Assembly: GCA_035048815.1 (NCBI GenBank)
Contig: JAUCBN010000017.1
Span: forward strand, 9,916,936-9,980,935
Length of the DNA: 64,000 nt
From: Abelmoschus esculentus
Taxonomy: Eukaryota > Streptophyta > Magnoliopsida > Malvales > Malvaceae
Direction of reading: 5' to 3'
The notes under the pieces were generated by a model, which was not told the origin of the DNA, made no database searches, and worked only from the letters and a program-made list of their open reading frames with translations. A program made the position numbers and the translations under genes. Shown here piece by piece: positions 12,001-25,400 of this stretch. How positions within the stretch are numbered: position 1 is the first letter of the stretch; each line of letters opens with the position of its first letter.

Positions 12001-12801
12001 TGGGTTAGACCAAATCTCTCTAATCCAAGAAGAGACTTTCAGGTTATCAGCCCAATAATTCTCATAGCGGAAGAGGTTCCTAGAAGCTTTCGTTTCGATT
12101 GCATGGGAGGGCCTAGTGTCCATAAGATGGGGCAGTGATCAGATCGGGCTTGAAAGAATGACGTAGCCTAGAAGCTAGAAAGACATTAAACTAAGAGGAG
12201 TTAAAAAGAAATCTATCGATTCTTTCCATAATGGTTTCGGTATTAGGTCCAGACCTTGTCCAAGTGAACGATCCAGTTTTTGGTTTACAATCGAAGAGAT
12301 TATTTCTCATAAGACAATCTCTGAAATTATTAATTTGTGATCATACCCGACGGATACCACCTTGCTTTTCATTATCGTGTAGGATTTCATAAAGTCTCCC
12401 CCTAAGAGCCATGGAAGAGAAGAAGCTGATTGTAATGTGTCCACTAGTTGTCAAGTTTTATATTTGTTTGTCGTTTCAAGAAAAACATGTACACCAGAAA
12501 AATGGAATTGCAATTGGCCAAAATGTATAATAACTTCAATATGACGATCCGAGTAAGAAAGCAAATTAATGGTAGTCTTATTATCGTAAATAATAGCAAG
12601 CCTCGTACAAGTGGGGCTGGATTCAACTGGTATACAACCTTGCATTCCTAGCTTAATCTTAATGCGATCAAGATTGTGTCTATTTAATCTAGTTTCGTAA
12701 AGAAATAAAAGAACAACATCATGCTTGTGGACAGCACGTTGTAATTCATGAACTGTCTGGGCATTGCCGAGACCCTGACAGTTCCAGCATAATATTTTTA
12801 T
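9067..12801 (-). pseudogene. LINE-1 ORF2 (endonuclease-RT-RNase H), decayed
   Basis: An antisense plant L1-type LINE. From right to left: endonuclease start (ILCWNCQG at about 12790), endonuclease body (to about 12100), reverse transcriptase (11640-10177, with LLFADDCVVF near 10750), zf-RVT region (9941-9378, with PKVHSFGWRL and CPICNTNIETTFHALRDCP), and the beginning of an RNase H domain (GAAAGVIAWDSSGSVLGGC) that breaks off at about 9067. Several frameshifts and stops interrupt it. The expected ORF2 start codon is ATA instead of ATG. It closely parallels LINE-2, which continues to a full RNase H end. Confidence 0.85.
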
Positions 12802-13043
12802 TTCACTCGGCAGGGTTGATCATCGTCAACCTCCGCCGGAGAGTTTTTTCTGCCCCTCATCCCAGCTTTCTTAAATGAAGTTTTTGATGGAGGTTGGGGA
12901 CATTTAGAACTATATCCCTCATCATATGGTGGAGTCTTTGTATAAAATTGAGTTAAAGTGGGAAAATCAAAATCATGCATACTTCGTTCTGATGGATTAG
13001 GTTCAAGAAAGTAGCATAACGCCATATCATCTAGACTTCTCAT
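12798..13043 (-). pseudogene. LINE-1 ORF1 C-terminal remnant
   Basis: An 81-codon minus-strand frame. Its second half aligns with the end of the LINE-2 ORF1: TPPYDEG..., then KAGM, then NSPAEVDDDQP, then a basic end and stop. The N-terminal DUF4283 and zinc-knuckle regions of ORF1 are missing. The stop (TAA, 12800-12798) overlaps the position of the ORF2 start, as in LINE-2. Confidence 0.7.
12808..12838 (-). promoter_or_regulatory. Stem-loop before LINE-1 ORF2 start
   Basis: The arms cggcagggttga and tcaacctccgccg pair with one bulged base and one altered pair across a 6-base loop. On the LINE transcript it lies just upstream of the ORF1 stop/ORF2 start overlap. It is equivalent to the hairpins at 35391, 36009 and 36437. 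Confidence 0.55.
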
Positions 13044-13182
13044 GAAGAAAAAACGGGGAAAGAAACAACGGGGCCTGTAGTATCGAACATGTTTGTTGCA
13101 TTAACAAACTTGATTGGAATACATCCAAGGAATCGTGAACAGAAGGGTAACAATTAAACAAGAATGTTTGGTTGATGATAAT

Positions 13183-13221
13183 ACACCATAGATTGTGTTG
13201 GATAAATCCCTTATAAAGGAT
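13183..13221. repeat. Twin-hairpin motif, copy b
   Basis: Stem 1 ACAC/GTGT; stem 2 CCTT/AAGG with loop ata (13209-13219). Same order and spacing as the other three copies. Confidence 0.45.
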
Positions 13222-13370
13222 GGTGTAAAAACATGAAGTTAACAGAGAAAATAAGATAAGCATGATATAAAACAAGAGAGAGAAACCAATAAGCGATTGT
13301 TACCAACCTTGTTGGATTGACAGTATAGAGTCACAAGAGATTTAGACAGTGCAACCTGTTTGAGGATATT

Positions 13371-13409
13371 ACACCATGAAAGGTGTTGGATGGATCCCTA
13401 GTTAAGGGT
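13371..13409. repeat. Twin-hairpin motif, copy a
   Basis: Stem 1 ACACC/GGTGT (13371-13375 with 13382-13386); stem 2 CCCT/AGGG (13396-13399 with 13405-13408). Followed by ggt like the other copies. Confidence 0.5.
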
Positions 13410-13465
13410 GGTATATTCAAAAAATTAAACAAGGTGTTATAAAACAGATAATAGTCCAGAATGTA

Positions 13466-16400
13466 CAAAAAATTTGATTTAATAACATTTGGTTGTCGTT
13501 TTGTTGGGATTAAAACGTGCATGTCTAAATGGGCTTTTAAGAGATTCCGTTCTAATTATAACCGAGTAAAATTCTGAAAATTTCAGATTAATCTGTATAA
13601 TTTTGTTCAAAAGCTAATAATTAAATATCTGAAATCATAAAATTTGATCTTAATAAAATTTGGTTGTCGTTTTGATGCGATTAAAACGTGCATGTCTAAA
13701 TGGGATTTATAGAGATTCCGTTTGAATTTTAACCAAGTAAAAAGCTGAAAATTTGAGATTAATCTGTATAATTTTGTTCACAAGCCTATAATTAACTATT
13801 TGAACTCATAAAATTTAATTTAATAACAATTGGTTGTCGTTTAGATGCGATTAATACGAGCATGTCTAAATGTGCTCTATAGAGAATCCGTTCGAATTTT
13901 AACCGTGGAAAAACCTTAAAATTTGAGATTAATCTGTATGATTTTGTTCAAAAGCCCATAATTAAATATTTAAACTCATAAAATTTGATTTAATAACATT
14001 TGGTTGTCGTTTTGTTGGGATTAAAACATGCATGTCTAAATGGGCTTTATAGAGATTTCGTTCTAATTTTAACAGAGTAAAATTCTGAAAATTTCAGATT
14101 AATCTATATAATTTTGTTCAAAAGCTAATAATTAAATATTCGAAATCATAAAATTTGATTTTAATAAAATTTGGTTGTCGTTTTGATGCGATTAAAACGT
14201 GCATGTCTAAATGGGCTTTATAGAGATTCCGTTTGAATTTTAACCGAGTAAAAAGCTGAAAATTTGAGATTAATCTATATTATTTTGTTCACAAGCCTAT
14301 AATTAACTATTTGAACTCATAAAATTTAATTTAATAACATTTGGTTGTCGTTTAGATGCGATTAATACGAGCATGTCTAAATGTGCTCTATAGAGAATCC
14401 GTTCGAATTTTAACTGAGGGAAAACCTTATAATTTGAGATTAATCTGTACGATTTTGTTCAAAACCCATAATTAAAAATTTAAACTCATAAAATTTGATT
14501 TAATAATATTTGGTTGTCGTTTTGTTGGGATTAAAACGTGCATGTCTAAATGGGCTTTATAGAGATTCCGTTCTAATTTTAACCGAGTAAAAAACTGAAA
14601 ATTTCAGATTAATCTGTATAATTTTGTTCACAAGCCTATAATTAACTATTTAAACTCATAAAATTTAATTTAATAACATTTGGTTGTCGTTTTGATGCGA
14701 TTAATACGAGCATGTCTAAATGTGCTCTATAAAGAATCCGTTCGAATTTTAACCGAGTAAAAACCTTAAAATTTGAGATTAATCAGTATAATTTTGTTCA
14801 AAAGCCCATAATTAAATATTTAAACTCATAAAATTTGAGTTAATAACATTTGATTGTCATTTTGTTGGGATTAAAACGTGAATGTCTAAATGGGCTTTAT
14901 AGAGATTCCGTTCTAATTTTAACCGACTAAAATTCTGAAAATTTCAGATTAATGTGTATAATTTTGTTCAAAAGCTAATAATTAAATATTTGAAATCATA
15001 AAATTTGATTTTAATAAAATTTGGTTGTCGTTTTGATGCGATTAAAACGTATATGTCTAAATGGGCTTTATAGAGATTCCGTTCTAATTTTAACCGACTA
15101 AAATTCTGAAAATTTTAGATTAATGTGTATAATTTTGTTCAAAAGCTAATAATTAAATATTTGAAATCATAAAATTTGATTTTAATAAAATTTGGTTGTG
15201 GTTTTGATACGATTAAAACGTGCATGTCTAAATGGGCTTTATAGAGATTCCGTTTGAATTTTAACCGAGTAAAAAGCTAAAAATTTGAGATTAATCTGTA
15301 TAATTTTGTTCAAAAGCCCATAATTAAATATTTAAACTCATAAATTTTGATTTATTAACATTTGGTTGTCGTTTTGTTGGGATTAAAACGTGCATGTCTA
15401 AATGGGCTTTATAGAGATTTCGTTCTAAATTTAACCGAGTAAAATTCTGAAAATTTTAGATTGATCTGTATAATTTTGTTCAAGAGCTAATAATTAAATA
15501 TTTGAAATCATAAAATTTGATTTTAATAAAATTTGGTTGTGGTTTTGATACGATTAAAACGTGCATGTCTAAATGGCCTTTATAGAGATTCTGTTTGAAT
15601 TTTAACCGAGTAAAAAGCTGAAAATTTGAGATTAATCTGTATTATTTTGTTCACAAGCCTATAATTAACTATTTGAACTCATAAAATTTAATTTAATAAC
15701 AATTGGTTGTCGTTTAGATGCGATTAATACGAGCATGTCTAAATGTGCTCTATAGAGAATCCGTTCGAATTTTAACCGAGGAAAAACCTTATAATTTGAG
15801 ATTAATCTGTATGATTTTGTTCAAAAGCCCAAAATTAAATATTTAAACTCATAAAATTTGATTTAATAACATTTGGTTGTCGTTTTGTTAGTATTAAAAC
15901 GTGCATGTCTAAATGGGCTTTATAGAGATTCCGTTCTAATTTTAACCGAGTAAAAAACTAAAAATTTGAGATTAATCTGTATATTTTTGTTCACAAGCCT
16001 CTAATTAACTATTTGAACTCATAAAATTTAATTTAATAACATTTGGTTGTCGTTTTGATGCAATTAAAACGTGCATGTCTAAATGGGCTTTATAGAGATT
16101 CCGTTCGAATTTTAACCGAGTAAAAACTTTAAAATTTGAGATTAATCTGTATAATTTTGTTCAAAAGCCCATAATTAAATATTTAAACATATAAAATTTG
16201 ATTTAGTAACACTTGGTTGTCGTTTTATTGGGATTAAAACGTGCATGTCTAAATGGGCTTTATAGAGATTTCGTTCTAAATTTAACCGAGTAAAATTCTG
16301 AAAATTTTAGATTGATCTGTATAATTTTGTTCAAAAGCTAATAATTAAATATTTGAAATCATAAAATTTGATTTTAATAAAATTTGGTTGTGGTTTTGAT

Positions 16401-19400
16401 ACGATTAAAACGTGCATGTCTAAATGGGCTTTATAGAGATTCCGTTTGAATATTAACCGAGTAAAAAGCTGATAATTTGAGATTAATCTGTATTATTTTG
16501 TTCACAAGCCTATAATTAACTATTTGAACTCATAAAATTTAATTTAATAACAATTGGTTGTCGTTTAGATGCGATTAATACGAGCATGTCTAAATGTGCT
16601 CTATAGAGAATCCGTTCGAATTTTAACCGAGGAAAAACCTTATAATTTGAGATTAATCTGTATGATTTTATTCAAAAGCCCATAATTAAATATTTAAACT
16701 CATAAATTTTGATTTAATAACATTTGGTTGTCGTTTTGTTGGGATTAAAACGTTCATGTCTAAATGGGCTTTATATAGATTCCGTTCTAATTTTAACCGA
16801 GTAAAAAACTAAAAATTTGAGATTAATCTGTATAACTTTGTTCACAAGCCTATAATTAACTATTTGAACTCATAAAATTTAATTTAATAACATTTGGTTG
16901 TCGTTTTGATGCGATTAAAACGTGCATGTCTAAATGGGCTTTATAGAGATTCCGTTCGAATTTTAACCGAGTAAAAACTTTAAAATTTAAGATTAATCTG
17001 TATAATTTTGTTCAAAAGCCCATACTTAAATATTTAAACACATAAAATTTGATTTAGTAACACTTGGTTGTCGTTTTGTTGGGATTAAAACGTGCATGTC
17101 TAAATGGGCTTTATAGAGATTCCGTTCTAAATTTAACCGAGTAAATTTCTGAAAATTTTAGATTGATCTGTATAATTTTGTTCAAAAGCTAATAATTAAA
17201 TATTTGAAATCATAAAATTTGATTTTAAAAAAATTTGGTTATCGTTTTGATGCGATTAAAACGTGCATGTCTAAATGGGCTTTATAGAGATTCCGTTCGA
17301 ATTTTAACCGAGTTAAAAGCTGAAAATTTGAGATTAATCTGTATAATTTTGTTCACAAGCCGATAATTAACTATTTGAACTCATAAAATTTAATTTAATA
17401 ACATTTGGTTGTCGTTTTGATGCGATTAATACGAGCATGTCTAGATGTGCTTTATAGAGAATCTATTCGAATTTTAACCGAGTAAAAACCTTAAAATTTG
17501 AGATTAATCTGTATAATTTTGTTCAAAAGACCATAATTAAATATTTAAACTCATAAAATTTGATTTAATAAAATTTGTTTGTCGTTTTGTTGGGATTAAA
17601 CGTGCATGTCTAAATGGGCTTTATAGAGATTCAATTATAATTTTAACCGAGTAAAATTCTGAAAATTTCAAATTAATCTGTATAATTTTGTTCAAAAGCT
17701 AATAATTAAATATTTGAAATCATAAAACTTAATTTTAATAAAATTTGGTTATCGGTTTGATGCGATTAAAACGTGCGTGTCCAAATGGGCTTTATAGAGA
17801 TTCGTTCTAATTTTAACCGAGTTAAAAGCTGAAAATTTGAGATTAATCTGTATAATTTTGTTCACAAGCCTATAATTAACTATTTGAACTCATAAAATTT
17901 AATTTAATAACATTTGGTTGTCGTTTTGATGCGATTAATACGAGCATGTCTAATTGTGATTTATAGAGATTTCGTTCGAATTTTAACCGAGTAAAAACCT
18001 TAAAATTTGAGATTAATACGTATAATTTTGTTCAAAAGACCATAATTAAATATTTAAACTCATCAAATTTGATTTAATAACATTTGTTTGTCGTTTTGTT
18101 GGGATTAAACGTACATGTCTAAATGGGCTTTATAGAGACTCAGTTCTAATTTTTACCGAGTAAAATTCTGAAAATTTCAGATTAATCTATAGAATTTTGT
18201 TCAAAAGCTAATAATTAAATATTTGAAATCATAAAATTTAATTTTAATAAAATTTGGTTATCGGTTTGATGCGATTAAAACGTGAATGTCTAAATGGGCT
18301 TTATAAAGATTCCATTCGAATTTTAACCGAGTAAAAAGCTAAAAAATTGAGATTAATATGTATAATTTTTTTCAAAATCCTATAATTAACTATTTGTACT
18401 CATAAAATTTAATTTAGTAACATTTGGTTATCGTTTTGATGCGATTAATACGAGCATGTCTAAATGTGCTCTATAGAGAATCCGTTCGAATTTTAACCGA
18501 GTAAAAACCTTAAAATTTGAGATTAATCTGTACAATTTTGTTCAAAAGCCCATAATTAAATATTTAAACTCATAAAATTTGATTTAATAACATTTGGTTG
18601 TAGTTTTGTTGGGATTAAAACGTGCATGTCGAAATGGGCTTTATAGAGATTTCGTTCTAATTTAACAGAGTAAAATTCTGAAAATTTCAAATTAATCTGT
18701 ATAATTTTGTTCAGAAGCTAATAATTAAATATCTGAAATCATAAAATTTGATCTTAATAAAATTTGGTTATCGTTTTGATGCGATTAAAACGTGCATGTC
18801 TAAATGGGATTTATAGAGATTCCGTTTGAATTTTAACCAAGTAAAAAGCTGAAAATTTGAGATTAATCTGTATAATTTTGTTCACAAGCCTATAATTAAC
18901 TATTTGAACTCATAAAATTTAATTTAATAACAATTGGTTGTCGTTTAGATGCGATTAATACGAGCATGTCTAAATGTGCTCTATAGAGAATCCGTTCGAA
19001 TTTTAACCGTGGAAAAACCTTAAAATTTGAGATTAATCTGTATAATTTTGTTCAAAAGCCCATAATTAAGTATTTAAACTCATAAAATTTGATTTAATAA
19101 TATTTGGTTGTCGTTTTGTTGGGATTAAAACGTGCATGTCTAAATGGGCTTTATTGAGATTCCGTTCTAATTTTAACCGAGTAAAATTCTGAAAATTTCA
19201 GATTAATCTGTATAATTTTGTTCAAAAGCTAATAATTAAAAATTTAAAATCATAAAATTTGGTTGTCGTTTTGATGCGATTAAAACGTGCATGTCTAAAT
19301 GGGCTCTATAGAGATTTCGTTCGAATTTTAACCGAGTAAAAAGCTGAAAATTTGAGATTAATCTCTATAATTTTGTTCAAAAGCCTATAATTAACTATTT

Positions 19401-22400
19401 GAACTCTTAGAATTTAATTTAATAACATTTGGTTGTCGTTTTGATGAGATTAATACGAGCATGTCTAAATATGCTCTATAGAGAATCCGTTCAAATTTTA
19501 ATAGAGTAAAAATCTTAAAATTTGAGATTAATCTGTATAATTTCGTTCAAAAGCCCATAATTAAATATTTAAACTCATAAAATTTGATTTAATAATATTT
19601 GGTTGTCATTTTGTTGGGATTAAAACGTGCATGTCTAAATGGGCTTTATAGAGATTCCGTTCTAAATTTAACCGAGTAAAATTCTGAAAATTTTAGATTG
19701 ATCTGTACAATTTTGTTCAAGAGCTAATAATTAAATATTTGAAATCATAAAATTTGATTTTAATAAAATTTGGTTGTGGTTTTGATACGATTAAAACGTT
19801 CATTTCTAAATGGGCTTTATAGAGATTCCGTTCTAATTTTAACCGAGTAAAATTCTGAAAATTTCAGATTAATCTGTATAATTTTGTTCAAAAGCTAATA
19901 ATTAAATATTTGAAATCATAAAATTTGATTTTAATAAAATTTGGTTGTCGTTTTGTTGGGATTAAAACGTGCATGTCTAAATGGGCTTTATAGAGATTCC
20001 ATTCTAATTTAAACCGAGTAAAATTCTGAAAATTTCAGAATAATCTGTATAATTTTGTTCAAAAGCTAATAATTAAATATTTGAAATCATAAAATTTGAT
20101 TTTAATAAAATTTGGTTGACTTTTTGAGGCGATTAAAACGTGCATGTCTAAATGGGCTTTATAGAGATTCTGTTCGAATTTTAACCGAGTAAAAAGCTGA
20201 AAATTTAAGATTAATCTGTATAATTTTGTTCAAAATCCTATAATTAACTATTTGAACTCATAAAATTTAATTTAATAACATTTGGTTGTCGTTTTGATGC
20301 GATTAATACGAGCATATCTAAATGTTCTCTATAGAGAATTCGTTCGAATTTTAACCGAGTAAAAACCTTAAAATTTGGGATTAATCTGTATAATTTTGTT
20401 CAAAATCCCATAATTAAATATTTAAACTCATAAAATTTGATTTAATAACATTTGGTTGTCGTTTTGTTGGTATTAAAACGTGCATGTCTAAATGGGCTTT
20501 ATAGAGATTCCGTTCTAATTTTAACCGGGTAAAATTCTGAAAATTTCAGATTAATCTGTATAATTTTGTTCAAAAGCTAATAATTAAATATTAGAATTTA
20601 TAAAACTTGATTTTAATAAAATTTGGTTGTCGTTTTGATGCGATTAAAACGTGCATGTCTAAATGGGCTTTATAGAGATTCCGTTCGAATCTTAACCTAG
20701 TAAAAACCTTAAAATTTGAGATTAATCTGTATAATTTTGTTCAAAAGCCCATAATTAAATATTTAAACTCCTACAATTTGATTTAATAACATTTGGTTGT
20801 CGTTTTGTTGGGATTAAAACGTGCATGTCTAAATGGGCTTTATAGAGATTCCGTTCTAAATTTAACCGAGTAAAATTCTGAAAATTTTAGATTGATCTGT
20901 ATAATTTTGTTCAAAAGCTAATAATTAAATATTTGAAATCATAAAATTTGATTTTAATAAAATTTGGTTGTCGTTTTGATGCGATTAAAACGTGAATGTC
21001 TTAATGGGCTTTATAGAGATTCCGTTCGAATTTTAACCGAGTAAAAAGCTGAGAAATTGAGATTAATCTGTATAATTTTGTTCAAAATCCTATAATTAAC
21101 TATTTGAACTCATAAAATTTAATTTAATAACATTTGGTTGTCGTTTTGATGCGATTAATACGAGCATGTCTAAATGTGCTCTATAGAGATTCCGTTCGAA
21201 TTTTAACCGAGTAAAAACCTTAAAATTTTAGATTAATCTGTATAATTTTGTTCAAAAGACCATAATTAAATATTTAAACTCATAAAATTTGATTTAATGA
21301 CATTTGGTTGTCGTTTTGTTGGGATTAAAACGTGCATGTCTAAATGGGCTTTATAGAGATTCCGTTATAATTTAACGGAGTAAAATTCTAAAAATTTTCA
21401 GATTAATCTGTATAATTTTGTTCAAAAGCTAATAATTAAATATTTGAAATCATAAAATTTGATTTTAATAAAATTTGGTTGTCGTTTTGATGCGATTAAT
21501 ACGAGCATGTCTAAATGTGCTCTATAGATATTCTGTTCGAATTTTAACCGAGTAAAAAGCTGAAAAATTGAGATTAATCTATATAATTTCGTTCAAAATC
21601 CTATAATTAACTATTTGTACTCATAAAATTTAATTTAGTAACATTTGGTTATCGTTTTGATGCGATTAATAAGAGCATGTCTAAATGGGCTTTATAGAGA
21701 TTCCGTTCGAATTTTAACCGAGTAAAAACTTTAAAATTTGAGATTAATCTGTATAATTTTGTTCAAAAGCCCATAATTAAATATTTAAACATATAAAATT
21801 TGATTTAGTAACACTTGGTTGTCGTTTTGATGCGATTAATATGAACATGTCTAAATGTGCTTTATAGAGAATCCATTCGAATTTTAACCGAGTAAAAACC
21901 TTAAAATTTGAGATTAATCTGTATAATTTTGTTCAAAACACCATAATTAAATATTTAAACTCATAAAATTTGATTTATTAACATTTGTTTGTCGTTTTGT
22001 TGGGATTAAACTTGCATGTCTAAATGGGCATTATAGAGATTCAGTTATAATTTTAACTGAGTAAAATTCTGAAAATTTCAGATTAATCTGTATAATTTTG
22101 ATCAAAAGCTAATAATTAAATATTTGAAATCATAAAATTTAATTTTAATAAAATTTGGTTATCGGTTTGATGCGATTAAAACGTTAATGTCTAAATGGGC
22201 TTTATAGAGATTCCGTTCGAATTTTAACCGAGTAAAAAGCTGAGAAATTGAGATTAATCTGTATAATTTTGTTCAAAATCCTATAAATAACTATTTGAAC
22301 TCATAAAATTTAATTTAATAACATTTGGTTGTCGTTTTGATGCGATTAATACGAGCATGTCTAAATGTGCTCTATAGAGAATCCGTTCGAATTTTAACCG

Positions 22401-25400
22401 AGTAAAAACCCTAAAATTTGAGATTAATCTGTATAATTTTGTTCAAAAGCTCATAATTAGATATTTAAACTCATAAAATTTGATTTAATAACATTTGGTT
22501 GTCGTTTTGTTGGGATTAAAACATGCATGTCTAAATGGGCTTTATAGAGATTCCGTTCTAATTTAACCGACTAAAATTCTGAAAATTTCAGATTAATCTG
22601 TATAATTTTGTTCAAAAGCTAATAATTAAATATTTGAAATCATAAAATTTGATTTTAATAAAATTTGGTTGTCGTTTTGATACGATTAAAACGTGCATAT
22701 CTAAATGGGCTTTATAGAGATTCCGTTCGAATTTTAACCGAGTAAAAGGCTGAAAATTTGAGATTAATCTGTATAATTTTGTTCAAAAGCCTATAATTAA
22801 CTATTTGAACTCATAAAATTTAATTTAATAACATTTGGTTATCGTTTTGATGCGATTAATACGAGCATGTCTAAATATGCTCTATAGAGAATCCGTTCGA
22901 ATTTTAACCGAGTAAAAATTTTAAAATTTGACATTAATCTGTATAATTTTTTTCAAAAGCCCATAATTAAATATTTAAGCTCATAAAATTTAATTTAATA
23001 ATATTTGGTTGTTGTTTTGTTGGGATTAAAACGTACATGTCTAAATGGGCTTTATAGAGATTTCGTTCTAATTTTAACCGAGTAAAATTCTGAAAATTTT
23101 AGATTAATCTGTATAATTTTGTTCAAATGCTAATAATTAAATATTTGAAATCATTAAATGTGATTTTAATAAAATTTGGTTGTCGTTTTGATGCGATTAA
23201 AACGTGCATGTCTAAATGGGCTTTATAGAGATTCCGTTCAAATTTTAAACGAGTAAAAAGCTGAAAATTTGAGATTAATCTGTATAATTTTGTTCAAAAG
23301 CCTATAATTAACTATTTGAACTCATAAAATTTAATTTAATAACATTTGGTTGTCGTTTTGATGCGATTAATACGAGCATGTCTAAATATGATCTATAGAG
23401 AATCCGTTCGAATTTTAACCGAGTAAAAGCCTTAAAATTTAAGATTAGTCTGTATAATTTTGTTCAAAAGCTAATAATTAAATATTTAAACTCATAAAAT
23501 TTCATTTAATAACATTTGGTTGTCGTTTTGTTGGGATTAAAACGTACATGTCTAAGTGGGCTTTATAGAGATTCCGTTCTAATTTTAACCGAGTAAAATT
23601 CTAAAATTTTCAGATTAATCTGTATAATTTTGTTCAAATGCTAATAATTAAATATTTGAAATCATTAAATGTGATTTTAATAAAATTTGGTTGTCGTTTT
23701 GATGCGATTAAAACGTGCATGTCTGAATGGGCTTTATAGAGATTCCGTTCGAATTTTAACCGAGTAAAAAGCTGAAAATTTGAGATTAATCTGTATAATT
23801 TTGTTGAAAAGCCTATAATTAACTATTTGATCTCATAAAATTTAATTTAATAACATTTGGTTGTCGTTTTGATGCGATTAATACGAGCATGTCTAAATGT
23901 GCTCTATAGAGAATCCGTTCGAATTTTAACCGAGTAAAAACCTTAAAATTTGAGATTAATCTGTATAATTTTGTTCAAAAGCCCATAATTAAATATTTAA
24001 ACTCATAAAATTTGATTTAAAGACATTTGGTTGTCGTTTTGTTGGGATTAAAACGTGCATGTCTAAATGGGCTTTATAGAGATTCCGTTCTGATTTTAAT
24101 CGAGTAAAATTCTGAAAATTTCAGATTAATCTGTAAAATTTTGTTCAAAATCTAATAATTAAATATTTGAAATCATAAAATTTGATTTTAATAAAATTTG
24201 GTTGTCATTTTGGGGCGATTAAAACGTGCATGTCTAAATGAGCTTTATAGGGATTCCGTTCGAATTTTAACCGAGTAAAAAGCTGAAAATTTGAGATTAA
24301 TCTGTATAATTTTGTTCAAAAGCCTATAATTAAATATTTGAACTAATAAAATTTAATTTAATAACATTTGGTTTTCGTTTTGATGCGATTAATACGAGCA
24401 TGTCTAAATATGGTCTATTGAGAATCCGTTCGAATTTTAACCGAGTAAAAACCTTAAAATTTGAGATTAATCTGTATAATTTTGTTCAAAGGCCCATAAT
24501 TAAATATTTAAACTCATAAAATTTGATTTAATAACATTTGGTTGTCGTTTTGTTGCGATTAGAACGTACATGTCTAAATGGGCTTTATAGAGATTCCGTT
24601 CTAATTTTAACCGAGTAAAATTCTGAAAATTTCAGATTAATCTGTATAATTTCGTTCAAAAGCTAATAATTAAATATTTGAAATCATAAAATATGATTTT
24701 AATAAAATTTGGTTGTCGTTTTGATGCGATTAAAACGAGCATGTCTAAATGTTCTCTATAGAGAATCCGTTTGAATTTTAACCGAGTAAAAACCTTAAAA
24801 TTTGAGATTAATCTGTATAATTTTGTTCAAAAGCTAATAATTAAATATTTAAACTCATAAAATTTAATTTAATAACATTTGGTTGTTGTTTTGTTGGGAT
24901 TAAAACGTACATGTCTAAATGGGCTTTGTAGAGATTCCGTTCTAATTTTAACCGAGTAAAATTCTGAAAATTTCAGATTAATCTGTATAATTTTGTTCAA
25001 ATGCTAATAATTAAATATTTGTAATCATAAAATATGATTTTAATAAAATTTGGTTGTCGTTTTGATGCGATTAAAACGTACATGTCTAAATGGGCTTTAT
25101 AGAGATTCCATTCAAATTTTAACCGAGTAAAAAGCTGAAAATTTGAGATTAATCTGTATAATTTTGATCAAAACCCTATAATTAACTATTTAACTCATAA
25201 AATTTAATTTAATAACATTTGGTTGTCGTTTTGATGCGATTAATACGAGCATGTCTAAATATGCTCTATAGAGAATCCGTTCAAATTTTAACCGAGTAAA
25301 AATTTTAAAATTTGACATTAATCTGTATAATTTTTTTCAAAAGCCCATAATTAAATATTTAAGCTCATAAAATGTAATTTAATAATATTTAGTTGTTGTT

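Larger units (their letters stand above)
13044..13465 (-). other. LINE-1 leader with two twin-hairpin copies
   Basis: Upstream sequence of LINE-1 with no convincing protein. It carries two copies (13183-13221 and 13371-13409) of a twin-hairpin motif also present in LINE-2. The satellite begins at about 13466, so LINE-1 is truncated at, or abuts, the array edge. Confidence 0.5.
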